Origin: Saprospiraceae bacterium
GTDB taxonomy: Bacteria > Bacteroidota > Bacteroidia > Chitinophagales > Saprospiraceae
Assembly (NCBI GenBank): GCA_028282725.1
Contig: JANQHF010000036.1
Span: 1 to 64,000 of the forward strand
Length of the DNA: 64,000 bases
Reading direction: 5' to 3'
Part shown: positions 36,331 through 46,400 of the stretch, piece by piece
How the letters are laid out: each line of letters opens with the position of its first letter
Position numbering within the stretch: the stretch's first letter is position 1
The notes under the pieces: model-generated
Database searches by the model: none
What the model saw: only the letters and a program-made list of their open reading frames with translations
What the model was told of the DNA's origin: nothing
Made by a program: the position numbers and the translations under genes

Positions 36331-38334
36331 TTACCGGGCCAGCTTTTTCAATGTCTTTTTCCGGATCCTGACCTTGTACTCATTCTTTAATTCCTGCACC
36401 CACATCTTATCCAATTCATCCTGATAGTCGGATATGACATAGCCTCGGGCTTCCTTGAGTGTTTTGAGTCTTGCAGGAAGAACATCCTCAACTTTTGTAA
36501 ATGTGGTGACGTTTAAATTCCTGTGAAACTGAGGTTCTGCCACATGTCCTTTTTCCAAAACTATGCCTTCCAGTGTCTTGTCCTTTTTTTCCAGTAATTC
36601 TTCTTTATACGTGACCAGTTCATTTTCAGTATTGAACATCTCAGCCACAACTTCCGGAGCATTGGTTCTGGCTGCAGTTAAAATAGGGGTTATCCTGGGT
36701 GGTTCCACAGTCCTGATTGCATAGCTGGTGATCCGTGCGCGGTCTTCCCACATGTAATCCTGCCGGTTTTTTTCAAAAAACTGTCTGACTCCCGAAGTGT
36801 CTTTGGAAGCCTTATCCCAAACGAAATCCTTTGTGATGTCAAACAACAGGATGCCTTCCCGATATTCCCTCATGAGATTTTTAAAATCCGGATGACGATC
36901 TTCCAACCGGTTTTCTGCATACACCAGGGCTTTAACGGCAATAAATTCTTCATAGAGTTTATTCACCGTTTGTTCAATAGAATATTGACCTTGAGCCTTC
37001 ATCCGCTCCTTGGAATTCAACTTAACAAATTCGACAAATGCATTTAAGTCATACCGGTCGGATCCTAAACTGATCAATTCATCATTTGAACCATTATCGT
37101 ACGTCCAATTGTAGGAAAAAAAGGTATCGTCTAATTCTGCAATGAAGGAATACAGGGTCTCCTGGTTCGCTTTAAACCGTGATTCAGATTTTATGGAACT
37201 GATGACCTCGTCATAGATCAGTTGAAATCTTTCTCCTCTTTTCGGGTCGTTAACAATCCGATATTCTATGATCTCTCTGGTCTCAGGTGCATTTACACTC
37301 ACTCTTCGGATGATATGCCAACCCAAAGAGGTTTCTACCGGTTCGGAAATATCACCGTTGTTCTTCAGATCAAATGCACCATCTTCAAAGCTCTTTTCAT
37401 ATTCACCGATACCGAATGTTCCGATTAATCCTCCCTGTCCTTTTGTTTCTCTGTCGTCTGAATACTTAATGACCGCATTCTCAAATGAAATTGCACCCGA
37501 AGTGATTTCCTTATGGATACTATGAATCCTTCGATATCCATCTGCCAGTCTGATGCCATTTCTTACAGTTCTGATCAAAATATGTTCTGCCGTCATCCTT
37601 CCTCTTGCCGGTCGCTTACTCAGCAATTTGACAATGTGATATCCCATATTTGTTTTGATGGGCTTTGAAATTTCACCAACTTCAAGGGAATAGGCTTCAT
37701 TTTCGAGTACGACATAACCATCTGGTAAAGGTGCGCTGACATATCCGATATTACCTCCCTGGGAAGCACTATTTGGATCTTGTGAATACCTGACAACTGC
37801 TTGTTCAAAGGGTATCCCTTTGTCTATGGCTTCTTTGACTGACTGAATTCGGTTGAATGCATCGTCCAGGGCCTCTGTATTGGCATTTGTGGATAATGGA
37901 ATCAATATATGACTCAATTCAAGATCATATTGTTGACGTTCATAGACCTGGTCAATCATTTTATCATAGACTTCCTTGTCTATGATGTAAGAGTCAGCCA
38001 ATTGTTTTCGATATCCGGAGAGTTCTTGTTTGTAAGCATCAGTCTCGTGATAGCCGAGATCTTTTGCTTTTTGCACTTTGAGTTTAAAATTGATATATAA
38101 ATCAAGGTATTCTTCAATACTTGCCTGGGTGTAATCTGCTTTTTCCCGATTATTTTTTTCGTAGATATATTTGAATTCAGAAACAGAAACAGGATTGTTC
38201 TCAATATAGAACAGAACTTCATCCTTTTGGCTCAAAAGATTATTTGTTCCGACAATAAGGAAAGCCGCAAGTAGTACATTGTGCAACTTTTCTAGTCTTG
38301 AGTGTATTATTTCCCTCCTTCTCAATGTATCCAA
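36331..38334 (-). CDS. Large periplasmic peptidyl-prolyl isomerase (SurA/PpiD-like)
   Basis: Up to 667 residues. Two rotamase domains are clear: about 130-245 (ELSHILIPLS, GGNIGYVSAPLPDGYV, GYHIVKLL) and 250-350 (AEHILIRT, GGLIGTFGIGEYEKSFEDGA, GWHIIRRV). A long helical C-terminal region follows. The start is uncertain: the open frame begins at a TTG (38334), an SD-like AGAAGGAGG lies inside it (38322-38314) with no ATG after it, and a TTG at 38286 (before HNVLLAAFLIVG) would give a tidier signal peptide. It is the first gene of the operon with the lipoprotein and the SurA-like protein, and should act on unfolded outer-membrane proteins. Confidence 0.85.
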   Translation of the reverse strand: MDTLRRREIIHSRLEKLHNVLLAAFLIVGTNNLLSQKDEVLFYIENNPVSVSEFKYIYEKNNREKADYTQASIEEYLDLYINFKLKVQKAKDLGYHETDAYKQELSGYRKQLADSYIIDKEVYDKMIDQVYERQQYDLELSHILIPLSTNANTEALDDAFNRIQSVKEAIDKGIPFEQAVVRYSQDPNSASQGGNIGYVSAPLPDGYVVLENEAYSLEVGEISKPIKTNMGYHIVKLLSKRPARGRMTAEHILIRTVRNGIRLADGYRRIHSIHKEITSGAISFENAVIKYSDDRETKGQGGLIGTFGIGEYEKSFEDGAFDLKNNGDISEPVETSLGWHIIRRVSVNAPETREIIEYRIVNDPKRGERFQLIYDEVISSIKSESRFKANQETLYSFIAELDDTFFSYNWTYDNGSNDELISLGSDRYDLNAFVEFVKLNSKERMKAQGQYSIEQTVNKLYEEFIAVKALVYAENRLEDRHPDFKNLMREYREGILLFDITKDFVWDKASKDTSGVRQFFEKNRQDYMWEDRARITSYAIRTVEPPRITPILTAARTNAPEVVAEMFNTENELVTYKEELLEKKDKTLEGIVLEKGHVAEPQFHRNLNVTTFTKVEDVLPARLKTLKEARGYVISDYQDELDKMWVQELKNEYKVRIRKKTLKKLAR

Positions 38335-38362
38335 TCAAATAAAATTTAAGTATGAAGAACGA

Positions 38363-39628
38363 TTATAAGTCAAAACCTATGTCTCGTCTATAATATTTTC
38401 CATCAAAGTCAATACTTTTTATTGTGTCGAGGGATTTCTCAATGGCCTTATTACGGTCCGGATCCAAACTTGTCACGGTCAATACCCTGCCGCCATTTGT
38501 AACAATTCCGCTAACCTCTTTTTTGGTTCCGGCATGAAATATAATTGAATCCGAAACAGGTCTATCCATAAACGTTATTGGAATTCCCTTTTTGTAAGGC
38601 CCTGGATAGCCTTCGGAAACGGTCATTACAGTTGCGGCAGAACGTTCATCTTCGTCGAGACCAATTTCATAGAGATCGTTCTCGAAAAGAGCTTCAAACA
38701 ACTCGAGTATGTCGTTTTTCAATCTGGGCAGTACGACTTCCGTTTCGGGATCGCCAAGCCGACAATTGTATTCTATGACGAAGGGTTCATCCTGTACACT
38801 GATCAATCCAAAGAATATAAATCCGAGGTAATCTATATCTCTGTCCTGTAGCCCACTTAAGGTTGGAAGTATGATCCTGTCCTTAACCTTTTGCAGCATT
38901 TGATCATCCACAAATGGCACAGGACTGATCGCCCCCATTCCACCTGTGTTCAGACCAGAATCTCCTTCTCCGATTCTTTTATAATCCTTTGCTTCGGGTA
39001 AGAGAATATAATATTTACCATCTGTAAGAATAAAAACGGAAAATTCTATTCCATCCAGAAATTCCTCAATCACAACCTTCTTGCTGGCTTCTCCGAATTT
39101 TCCACCAAGCATCATCTTTAATTCATTCAGTGCATCCTCAGCATCTTGCAAGATGACTACTCCCTTTCCACCTGCCAGGCCATCCGCCTTCAATACGAAA
39201 GGTCCTTGTGCATTCATGAGATGTGCTTCGGCCTCGGCCATGTTATCACCAGTCACCTCCATATATGCAGCCGTCGGAATATCGTATTCATTCATGAACT
39301 CCTTTGCAAAAGACTTAGAACCTTCGAGCATCGCTCCTCTCCTGGTAGGACCGATAACCATAGCCTCGGGCACATGTTCATTCAGGTAATCCGTTATTCC
39401 ATTCACCAATGGAGCTTCGGGACCTACGACTACCAGATTTATCTCTTGTTCTCTGATGAAATCTTCAACCCTGGAAAAATCCAGAATATTGAGGGAAGAG
39501 TTAATGGCAATCTCAGCAGTTCCTGCATTTCCCGGAGCAACGTAAAGCTGATTACAGAAGGCACTTTGTTTGATCTTCCATGCCAGTGCATGTTCCCTTC
39601 CGCCACTACCTAGAATCAAGACGTTCAT
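38363..39628 (-). CDS. purD: Phosphoribosylamine-glycine ligase (GARS)
   Basis: 421 residues from the ATG at 39628, which directly gives the canonical MNVLILGSGGREHALAW; an ATG five codons upstream is less likely. It catalyses the second step of purine synthesis, joining glycine to phosphoribosylamine with ATP. Motifs include VVVGPEAPLVNGI, the ATP-grasp loop GLAGGKGVVI, the catalytic EEFLDGIEFSVF, and GGMGAISPVPF with EYNCRLGDPETEVVLPRL. Length is typical for the single-function enzyme. It is divergent from ruvA across 124 bp and lies 28 bp from the PPIase operon start on the same strand, so read-through is possible. Confidence 0.95.
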   Translation of the reverse strand: MNVLILGSGGREHALAWKIKQSAFCNQLYVAPGNAGTAEIAINSSLNILDFSRVEDFIREQEINLVVVGPEAPLVNGITDYLNEHVPEAMVIGPTRRGAMLEGSKSFAKEFMNEYDIPTAAYMEVTGDNMAEAEAHLMNAQGPFVLKADGLAGGKGVVILQDAEDALNELKMMLGGKFGEASKKVVIEEFLDGIEFSVFILTDGKYYILLPEAKDYKRIGEGDSGLNTGGMGAISPVPFVDDQMLQKVKDRIILPTLSGLQDRDIDYLGFIFFGLISVQDEPFVIEYNCRLGDPETEVVLPRLKNDILELFEALFENDLYEIGLDEDERSAATVMTVSEGYPGPYKKGIPITFMDRPVSDSIIFHAGTKKEVSGIVTNGGRVLTVTSLDPDRNKAIEKSLDTIKSIDFDGKYYRRDIGFDL

Positions 39629-39726
39629 ATCGTCAGAATACATTCATTTAGATGTGCGAAGGTAAGGCAATATTAGAACAGATGAGCCTATGACATTTTT
39701 CAATCTAAAGTCTCTGTGCTAAAGTG

Positions 39727-39734
39727 TACATTTG
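39727..39734 (+). promoter_or_regulatory. Candidate Bacteroidota -7 box upstream of ruvA
   Basis: TACATTTG fits the TAnnTTTG -7 consensus of Bacteroidota and ends 18 bp before the ruvA ATG, which would give a very short leader. A good TTTG-type -33 box is missing; only a T-run lies at 39696-39700. Confidence 0.4.
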
Positions 39735-39752
39735 CCCAACATTTGAAACATT

Positions 39753-40331
39753 ATGTACGCATTCATTGAGGGTAAATTCACATTGAAAACGCCTACAATG
39801 GTCTACCTGGATAATAACGGGGTGGGATTTCACATAAATATTTCATTGCATACTTACTCCAAAATAGAATCTCTTGAACAAGGAAGATTGTATACTCATC
39901 TCTATGTCAAAGAAGATATACTGAGTCTCTACGGCTTTTACGATGAAGAGGAAAAGGAATTATTTAAACAATTGATCTCAGTATCAGGTATCGGTCCGAA
40001 TACTGCCAGAATTGTTTTGTCATCTATGTCCCCTGGAGAGATACATTCAGCCATAGCGCTGGAAAACGACACTGCCTTCAAAAAAGTGAAGGGAGTCGGA
40101 CCTAAAACAGCCAAGCGAATCATCCTGGATTTAAAGGATAAAACTCGCAAGCCAGCAGAAGAACAATACCTTCGGAATCAAGAAAACGGGAATCGTGAAA
40201 AGGCCGGGGTTGCGCTAATAGCATTGGGCTTTCAACGGCAAAAAGTGCATAAAACACTAGACAAATTAGATTATCATGAAGATATGAGCACGGAAGAAAT
40301 TATCAAATCAGCACTACAACATCTTACTTAG
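39753..40331 (+). CDS. ruvA: Holliday junction branch-migration protein RuvA
   Basis: 192 residues with the three RuvA domains. Domain I is an OB-fold (MYAFIEGKFTLKTPTMVYLD, LYTHLYVKEDILSLYGFYDE). Domain II has the two helix-hairpin-helix motifs (ISVSGIGPNTARIVLSS and VKGVGPKTAKRIILDLKDK). Domain III is a small three-helix bundle (AGVALIALGFQRQKVHKTL) that contacts RuvB. It binds four-way junctions and recruits the RuvB motor. ruvB is not in the window. It is followed by sprA on the same strand, an arrangement seen in many Bacteroidota. Confidence 0.95.
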   Translation: MYAFIEGKFTLKTPTMVYLDNNGVGFHINISLHTYSKIESLEQGRLYTHLYVKEDILSLYGFYDEEEKELFKQLISVSGIGPNTARIVLSSMSPGEIHSAIALENDTAFKKVKGVGPKTAKRIILDLKDKTRKPAEEQYLRNQENGNREKAGVALIALGFQRQKVHKTLDKLDYHEDMSTEEIIKSALQHLT

Positions 40332-40494
40332 ACACCATTCAGATACGCTTTAGGCAAAATCGTGCGTTTAATTAGCTGTCGTACAAAGCAGCATTTATAC
40401 TGATCAAATCACAAAAGAATATGCAAATACAGATACTGTCCGCGAGGTTTTATCGTATTAGTACCGCAAGTTTTTCTTAAGAGGTCGCGAAATA

Positions 40495-43400
40495 ATGATT
40501 ATAAGTCGAATTGTATACCTCATCGCTCTATTTTCTTTTTTCATTTCTAAGGCAACTTCACCCTTATTGGGCACTGGTGTGCCCGGACCTTTAGACCATA
40601 TACACGCAGCCGCACCTTCGCCGGATACAATTCCGATTCAGGACAGGTATACTGATTTTATAACAACCGAATATGAGAATCCCTTCGATATACTTCCGAG
40701 CATTATCGAGCAGGACGTCAAATACGACTTTAATACCGGTCAATATATAGTAACTGAGAAAATAGGTGACAATTACTACAGGACACCGACCTATCTGACA
40801 ATGTCAGAATATCTCGAATGGCAAAAGAAAAAACAGGAGGAAGACTACTTCAGAAAACTTGCCGGTATAAAATCCAAGGATTTTACCAGGAGTCTGCAAT
40901 TGGATCCTATGTCTGAAATTGATGTAGAGGCACTCCTGGTTGATCGACTGTTTGGTGGAACAGATGTTGAAATAAAACCTACCGGTAATATTGATTTGAC
41001 ATTTGGTTTCTTCTACCAGGACGTTCAAAATCCCAATATTCCTGCTGAAACGCAAACTCAATTCGGATTCCCTGATTTTGATATGGATATCAATATGGGT
41101 GTTGATGGAAAAATCGGGGATAAACTCAACCTTGGATTCAACTACAACACTCAGGCAACATTTGATTTTGATAATAAATTAAACCTGGGTTACGGAAGTG
41201 AGCTTTTTGATGAAGATGACATCATCAAGACCATCGAAGCCGGAGATATCAATTTTGCACTACCCGGCCAATTGATCCAGGGGCAACAAAACCTGTTTGG
41301 TCTGAAGACGGAATTGCAATTTGGCAAATTCTGGTTGACCGCCGTTGCCTCTCAGTCGCGATCTGAAAAAGAATCCATTTCCCTGGAAAACGGTAAATTA
41401 ATACAGGAATTTGAATTGAGACCTGACGACTATGATGAGAACAGGCACTTTTTTATCTCTCATTATAATCGGGACATCTTCGAGAGTGCCCTTCAAAATA
41501 TTCCTCAGGTTCGTTCCTTAATGAGAATAACCAATATCGAAGTTTGGGTAACGAATGATCAAAACAATGATTTGACAAATGCGACAATGGTGGCCGCCAT
41601 AGATTTCCTCGGAGAATCAGACATAACCAGGTTTTCCGATCCCGACACACGTTGGCAACCCAAGATTATGGTTCCGGATCATGGGGATATCGATGGTCGC
41701 AGACTACCCTCCAATCAAAATAGTGATCTTTTCAGAGAATTAGTAAATGACGAAAGTGCAAGGGGAATTGATGAGGTGAGCACCGTTCTCAAATCTGGCA
41801 GATATGGGCTGAAGCAAACCAGGGACTTTGAGGTCCAAAATATGCGCAAATTGAATACCAATGAGTATACCTATCATCCTGAGCTAGGTTACATTTCCCT
41901 GAACCAACGCCTTCGGCCTAACCAGGTTCTGGGGGTTTCCTTTGAATATACCTACACCCTGAATGGAGATGAAGTGTATAAGGTTGGTGAAATGACCAAT
42001 GAAAGTACAAGGGGAGGCATCAATAATCAGAATATACCGGAGCCGGAAAATGTGATTTTTGTAAAGATGCTGAAGAGCACAAACCAGGTTCCGGGAATTC
42101 CGCAGTGGGATCTGATGATGAAAAATGTATACCCGTTGAGCACCTCACAATTGACTGAAGAAGATTTCAGACTTGATATATTCTTTGAAGACAATGAGAC
42201 TGCCACGTTGAAAAGATTCATTCCGGAGGCTGGCTTCAGAAGTATTCCATTGTTAAATCTGTTTCAGTTGGACAGATTAAATGCCTATGGAGATCCACAG
42301 GAAGACGGCATTTTTGATTTCGTCCCCGGCATTAGTGTCAATACGCGGACGGGGAGCATCATATTCCCGGTTTTGGAACCCTTTGGAAATTCTCTTTTGG
42401 ATTTGCTCGATGGCAACCAGGAGCTCTTTGATAAGTATGGATATCCCGAACTCTACGATAATACCATTACCCAGGCCAGGCAAACATTGAATAAAAACAG
42501 ATTCCTGATCAAAGGACAGGTCAAATCGAATATCTCTTCAGAGATTTCTCTGGGAGCTTTTAATATCCCACAGGGCTCAGTCACTGTAAGGGCAGGCAGT
42601 CAAATTCTGAGGGAAGGAATTGATTATGACATCGACTATGGTATAGGCCGCATCAAAATATTGAATGAATCTTTTCTCCAGCAGGGAGTTCCAATTGATG
42701 TTTCTTTTGAGGACCAGGGCCTATTCAATCTTCAGCAAAAAACCATGTTTGGATTAAGGGGTGAATTCAGGTTTAACGAAAACTTTACCCTGGGTGCAAC
42801 ATATATGCGCTTATTTGAACGTCCATTCACGCAAAAGGTGAATATCGGAGAGGATCCGATCAACAACAGGATGTTCGGTCTTGATTTAAACCTGACCGCC
42901 GATGCCCCGGGAATCACAAAATTTGTGGACAAGTTGCCGTTGATCAGCACGGATGCTCCTTCCTCTATCAATTTGTCGGCAGAAGTGGCTGCCCTGAAAC
43001 CCGGACATTCTAAGGCGATCAATATTCCGGAAGAAAATGATGGAGTTGTCAGCCTGGATGACTTTGAGGGTGCAAATAGTGGTATACCTCTTGGTTCCCG
43101 TCCCAATCTCTGGAGTCTTGCGAGTCCCAACAGGGCTGTTGGTGTGGGCGATACCGCCACTTACAACAATAATTTGTTAAGTGGGGTCAATCGCGCATTG
43201 ATCAATTGGTATGTGGTCGATGACAGAAGACTAACAGGTGGTGATGACCCTAATTCATACTCAAGGAGAATTTTACAAACTGAATTATTCGAGCGCGAAC
43301 TCGATGTCAGTCAATTACCCGACCTGCGAACATTTGATATTACCTACTATCCGGAGGAAAGGGGACCCTATAATTTTGACCTCCCGGAAGGGATTCTTCT

Positions 43401-46400
43401 ACCAAGGGATCCGGACGGCCGTCAAAGAAGGTCAGCAGGGATTGATTACGATGAAGCCTCGGATCGTATCCTGTTAAAAGACCCCGAAACGAGGTGGGCC
43501 GGTATCATGAGATATATTCCTAATAATGATTTCGAAGCGGCTAACTACGAATACATCGAATTCTGGATGTTGAATCCATTTATGGATACGGACGAAGTAG
43601 AACACGATATCGGAGAATCAGGTCAAATACGAATTCACCTGGGGAATGTCTCCGAGGACATCCTGAGGGATAATATCCAGTTTTATGAAAATGCCATCCC
43701 TACCGAAGATGAACGAATCCCCATCAAAAGGACGGCATGGGGGAACATTCCGTTGTCGATTCCCAATGTGAAGGGATTTGATCTTGTGTTTCAGGAAGAC
43801 CAGGATCTGGGACTTGATGGGTTGACCGATGAACAGGAACGCGAAAAATTTGCAGACTATGTCACGGCTATTGAAAATGCATTCCGCACCGGAATAGAAG
43901 ATGTATCCAATGATAATTTCGTCTCCTACCTGGACGACCGGTTTAATAGTGAGGTCAATCTTCTTGAACGATACAAGGATTATAACAACCCTCAGGGGAA
44001 TGCTCCCACTCAGCAACAGCGAATCGGCCTGGGTAATCCCGTACCGGATGCTGAAGATTTAAATGATAACCGGTCCCTGGAAACCAACGAAGCTTATTAT
44101 GAGTTTGCCATCGTCCTGAATAACGCCAACGGCGAGATTGCCCGGTCAAATGATGATTTCATCACTGATGTTCGTACCACGAGGAATCCTGCCACAAACA
44201 GAGAAGAAAAATGGTACAGATACCAGATCCCCATTATGACTGCAGGAAATCCGATTGGGGATATTGAGGGATTCAGGTCAATTCAATTCATTCGAATGCT
44301 TACATCGGGATTTACCAATCCCAAAACATTCCGCCTGGCCGAATTTGAATTGGTCAGAAATCAATGGAGACGCCTGGAGCTGGATGAGTCCTGTACGGTA
44401 GGAAATAATGACATTGAATTTGTAGTTAATGAGGTAGGCATACAGGAAAACGGACGAAGAGCACCCTTCCGATATGTTCTTCCGAAAGGAATCAAGCAGG
44501 AAAGGATATTCAGTACATTTTCCAACATCCTTCAAGATGAAAATTCACTGGCCTTGCGTACAGAAGGACTGCCGGATAGCTGTGAAGTCATGATATCCAA
44601 ATTGACCAGGCTTGACATGAGACGGTTTGAACGTCTGCAAATGTTTGTACATGGAGAGGAGCGGATCAATCAATTGGAAGATGGAGACCTCTCAGTCTTT
44701 GTGAGAATAGGCAAGGATTTTACCAACAACTACTATGAATATGAACTGCCCGTAGTGTTTTCAGACCTGGACAATGCCAATGCCTTTGTCAATATGGACG
44801 GAGATTTTACGGACCTGGAAGCATATAGCGAAGAGATCTGGAGATCCGAGAATTTCATCGATTTTCCCCTGGAGTTGTTTACCGATGTGAAACGAGAAAG
44901 AAATTTCAATAACGTCTCAAATCAAAGTGTCTATACGCTCTCTACCGGTAATCCGGAGAACCCAAGTGCCAAGGTGAAGATCAAGGGAAATCCCAGTCTT
45001 GGCCTGGTAAAAGGTATGGTGATCGGCATAAGGAATACCTCGAATATGGAAGAGCCGGTCAGTGCAGAAATCTGGGTGAACGAGCTCCGGCTAAGAGGAC
45101 TTGATAATCGGGGAGGTGTAGCAGCATTGGCCCGGGCAGACATTCAATTGGCTGACTTCGGTAATGTCACAGCCAGTTTTAATTACAATTCCATCGGCTG
45201 GGGTCAAATCGATCAACAACTACAAGAGAGAAGCCTGGAAAGAATCATTGAATACGACGTGGCGACCAACCTTGAACTGGGCAAGCTTTTTCCATCTGAT
45301 TGGGGTATTCGTGCTCCGTTTTATTACCAGTATGCCAAGAGCAGCAGCACGCCTGAATTCGATCCGCTTGAATTGGATCTGACAAAAGACCAGTTGTTAG
45401 AGAATCCCAACCTGACCGAAAATCAACGACAGGATATAATTGAAAGACAAGCGGACGTCACAACCATTTCGACATTCAACCTGACGAATGTCCGAAAGGA
45501 ACGCACAGGTCAGGGTACACCAAAACCCTGGGATATTTCAAATTTCAGCGCCAGTTATTCATTTTCGAGGACGCGACACAAGGACGAGATCATAAAGGAA
45601 GAGGTGATTGATGATCAGAGAGGGGAATTAGTATATAGCTATAATGCCAGCCCAAAGACGATTCAGCCATTTAAGAACCTGAATGTAAAAGCATTGCGAT
45701 TTATAAAAGAGATCAATTTTAATCCGATCCCCAATTCCTTCTTGTTCAATACTCAAATGCAGAGATATAAAAGTTCACGTCAATTCAGGTTGCCTGATCC
45801 TGCAGAGGGATTTGAGTATGTCTTCGATGACCAGAGGTTCAATTGGACACGTAATTATTCATTGTCATGGGACCTGGCCAAGTCTCTAAAGCTGAATTTT
45901 GATGCTTCCGCCACAGCTGTCGTTGACGAATTAAAACAAGTGGGTGTGGCACCTACTGCCGAAGAAAGAAGATGGGAAGATGTGAATGGAGAAGACTTTA
46001 CCCAGCAGGTCGAGTCAGACCCGGGGTTTGTCAACCGCTATCGCAACGAAAATCTCAGGAATTTTGGCAGAATGAAATTATATACTCAGGGTGTCTCACT
46101 CAGCTATACGATCCCTTTCAAATACTTCCCCGGATTGGACTGGATCACAGCACAGGCTCAATACAATGGTGACTATACCTGGAATGCCGCCTCCCTGACA
46201 GCTCTTGAGCTGGGAAATGTCATTCAAAATTCACAAAGAAGGTCGATACGATCCACATTTGACTTTGAAAAGCTATATGAAAAGATCGGATACTTCAAAA
46301 AACTCGAAGGGAAGAGAACGCGTTCGAGTCGTTCTCGCCGCGGGTCATCCAGGGATGGGGGTGAAGAAGAACAACAAAGCCGTCGAAGTGAAAGACCTGC

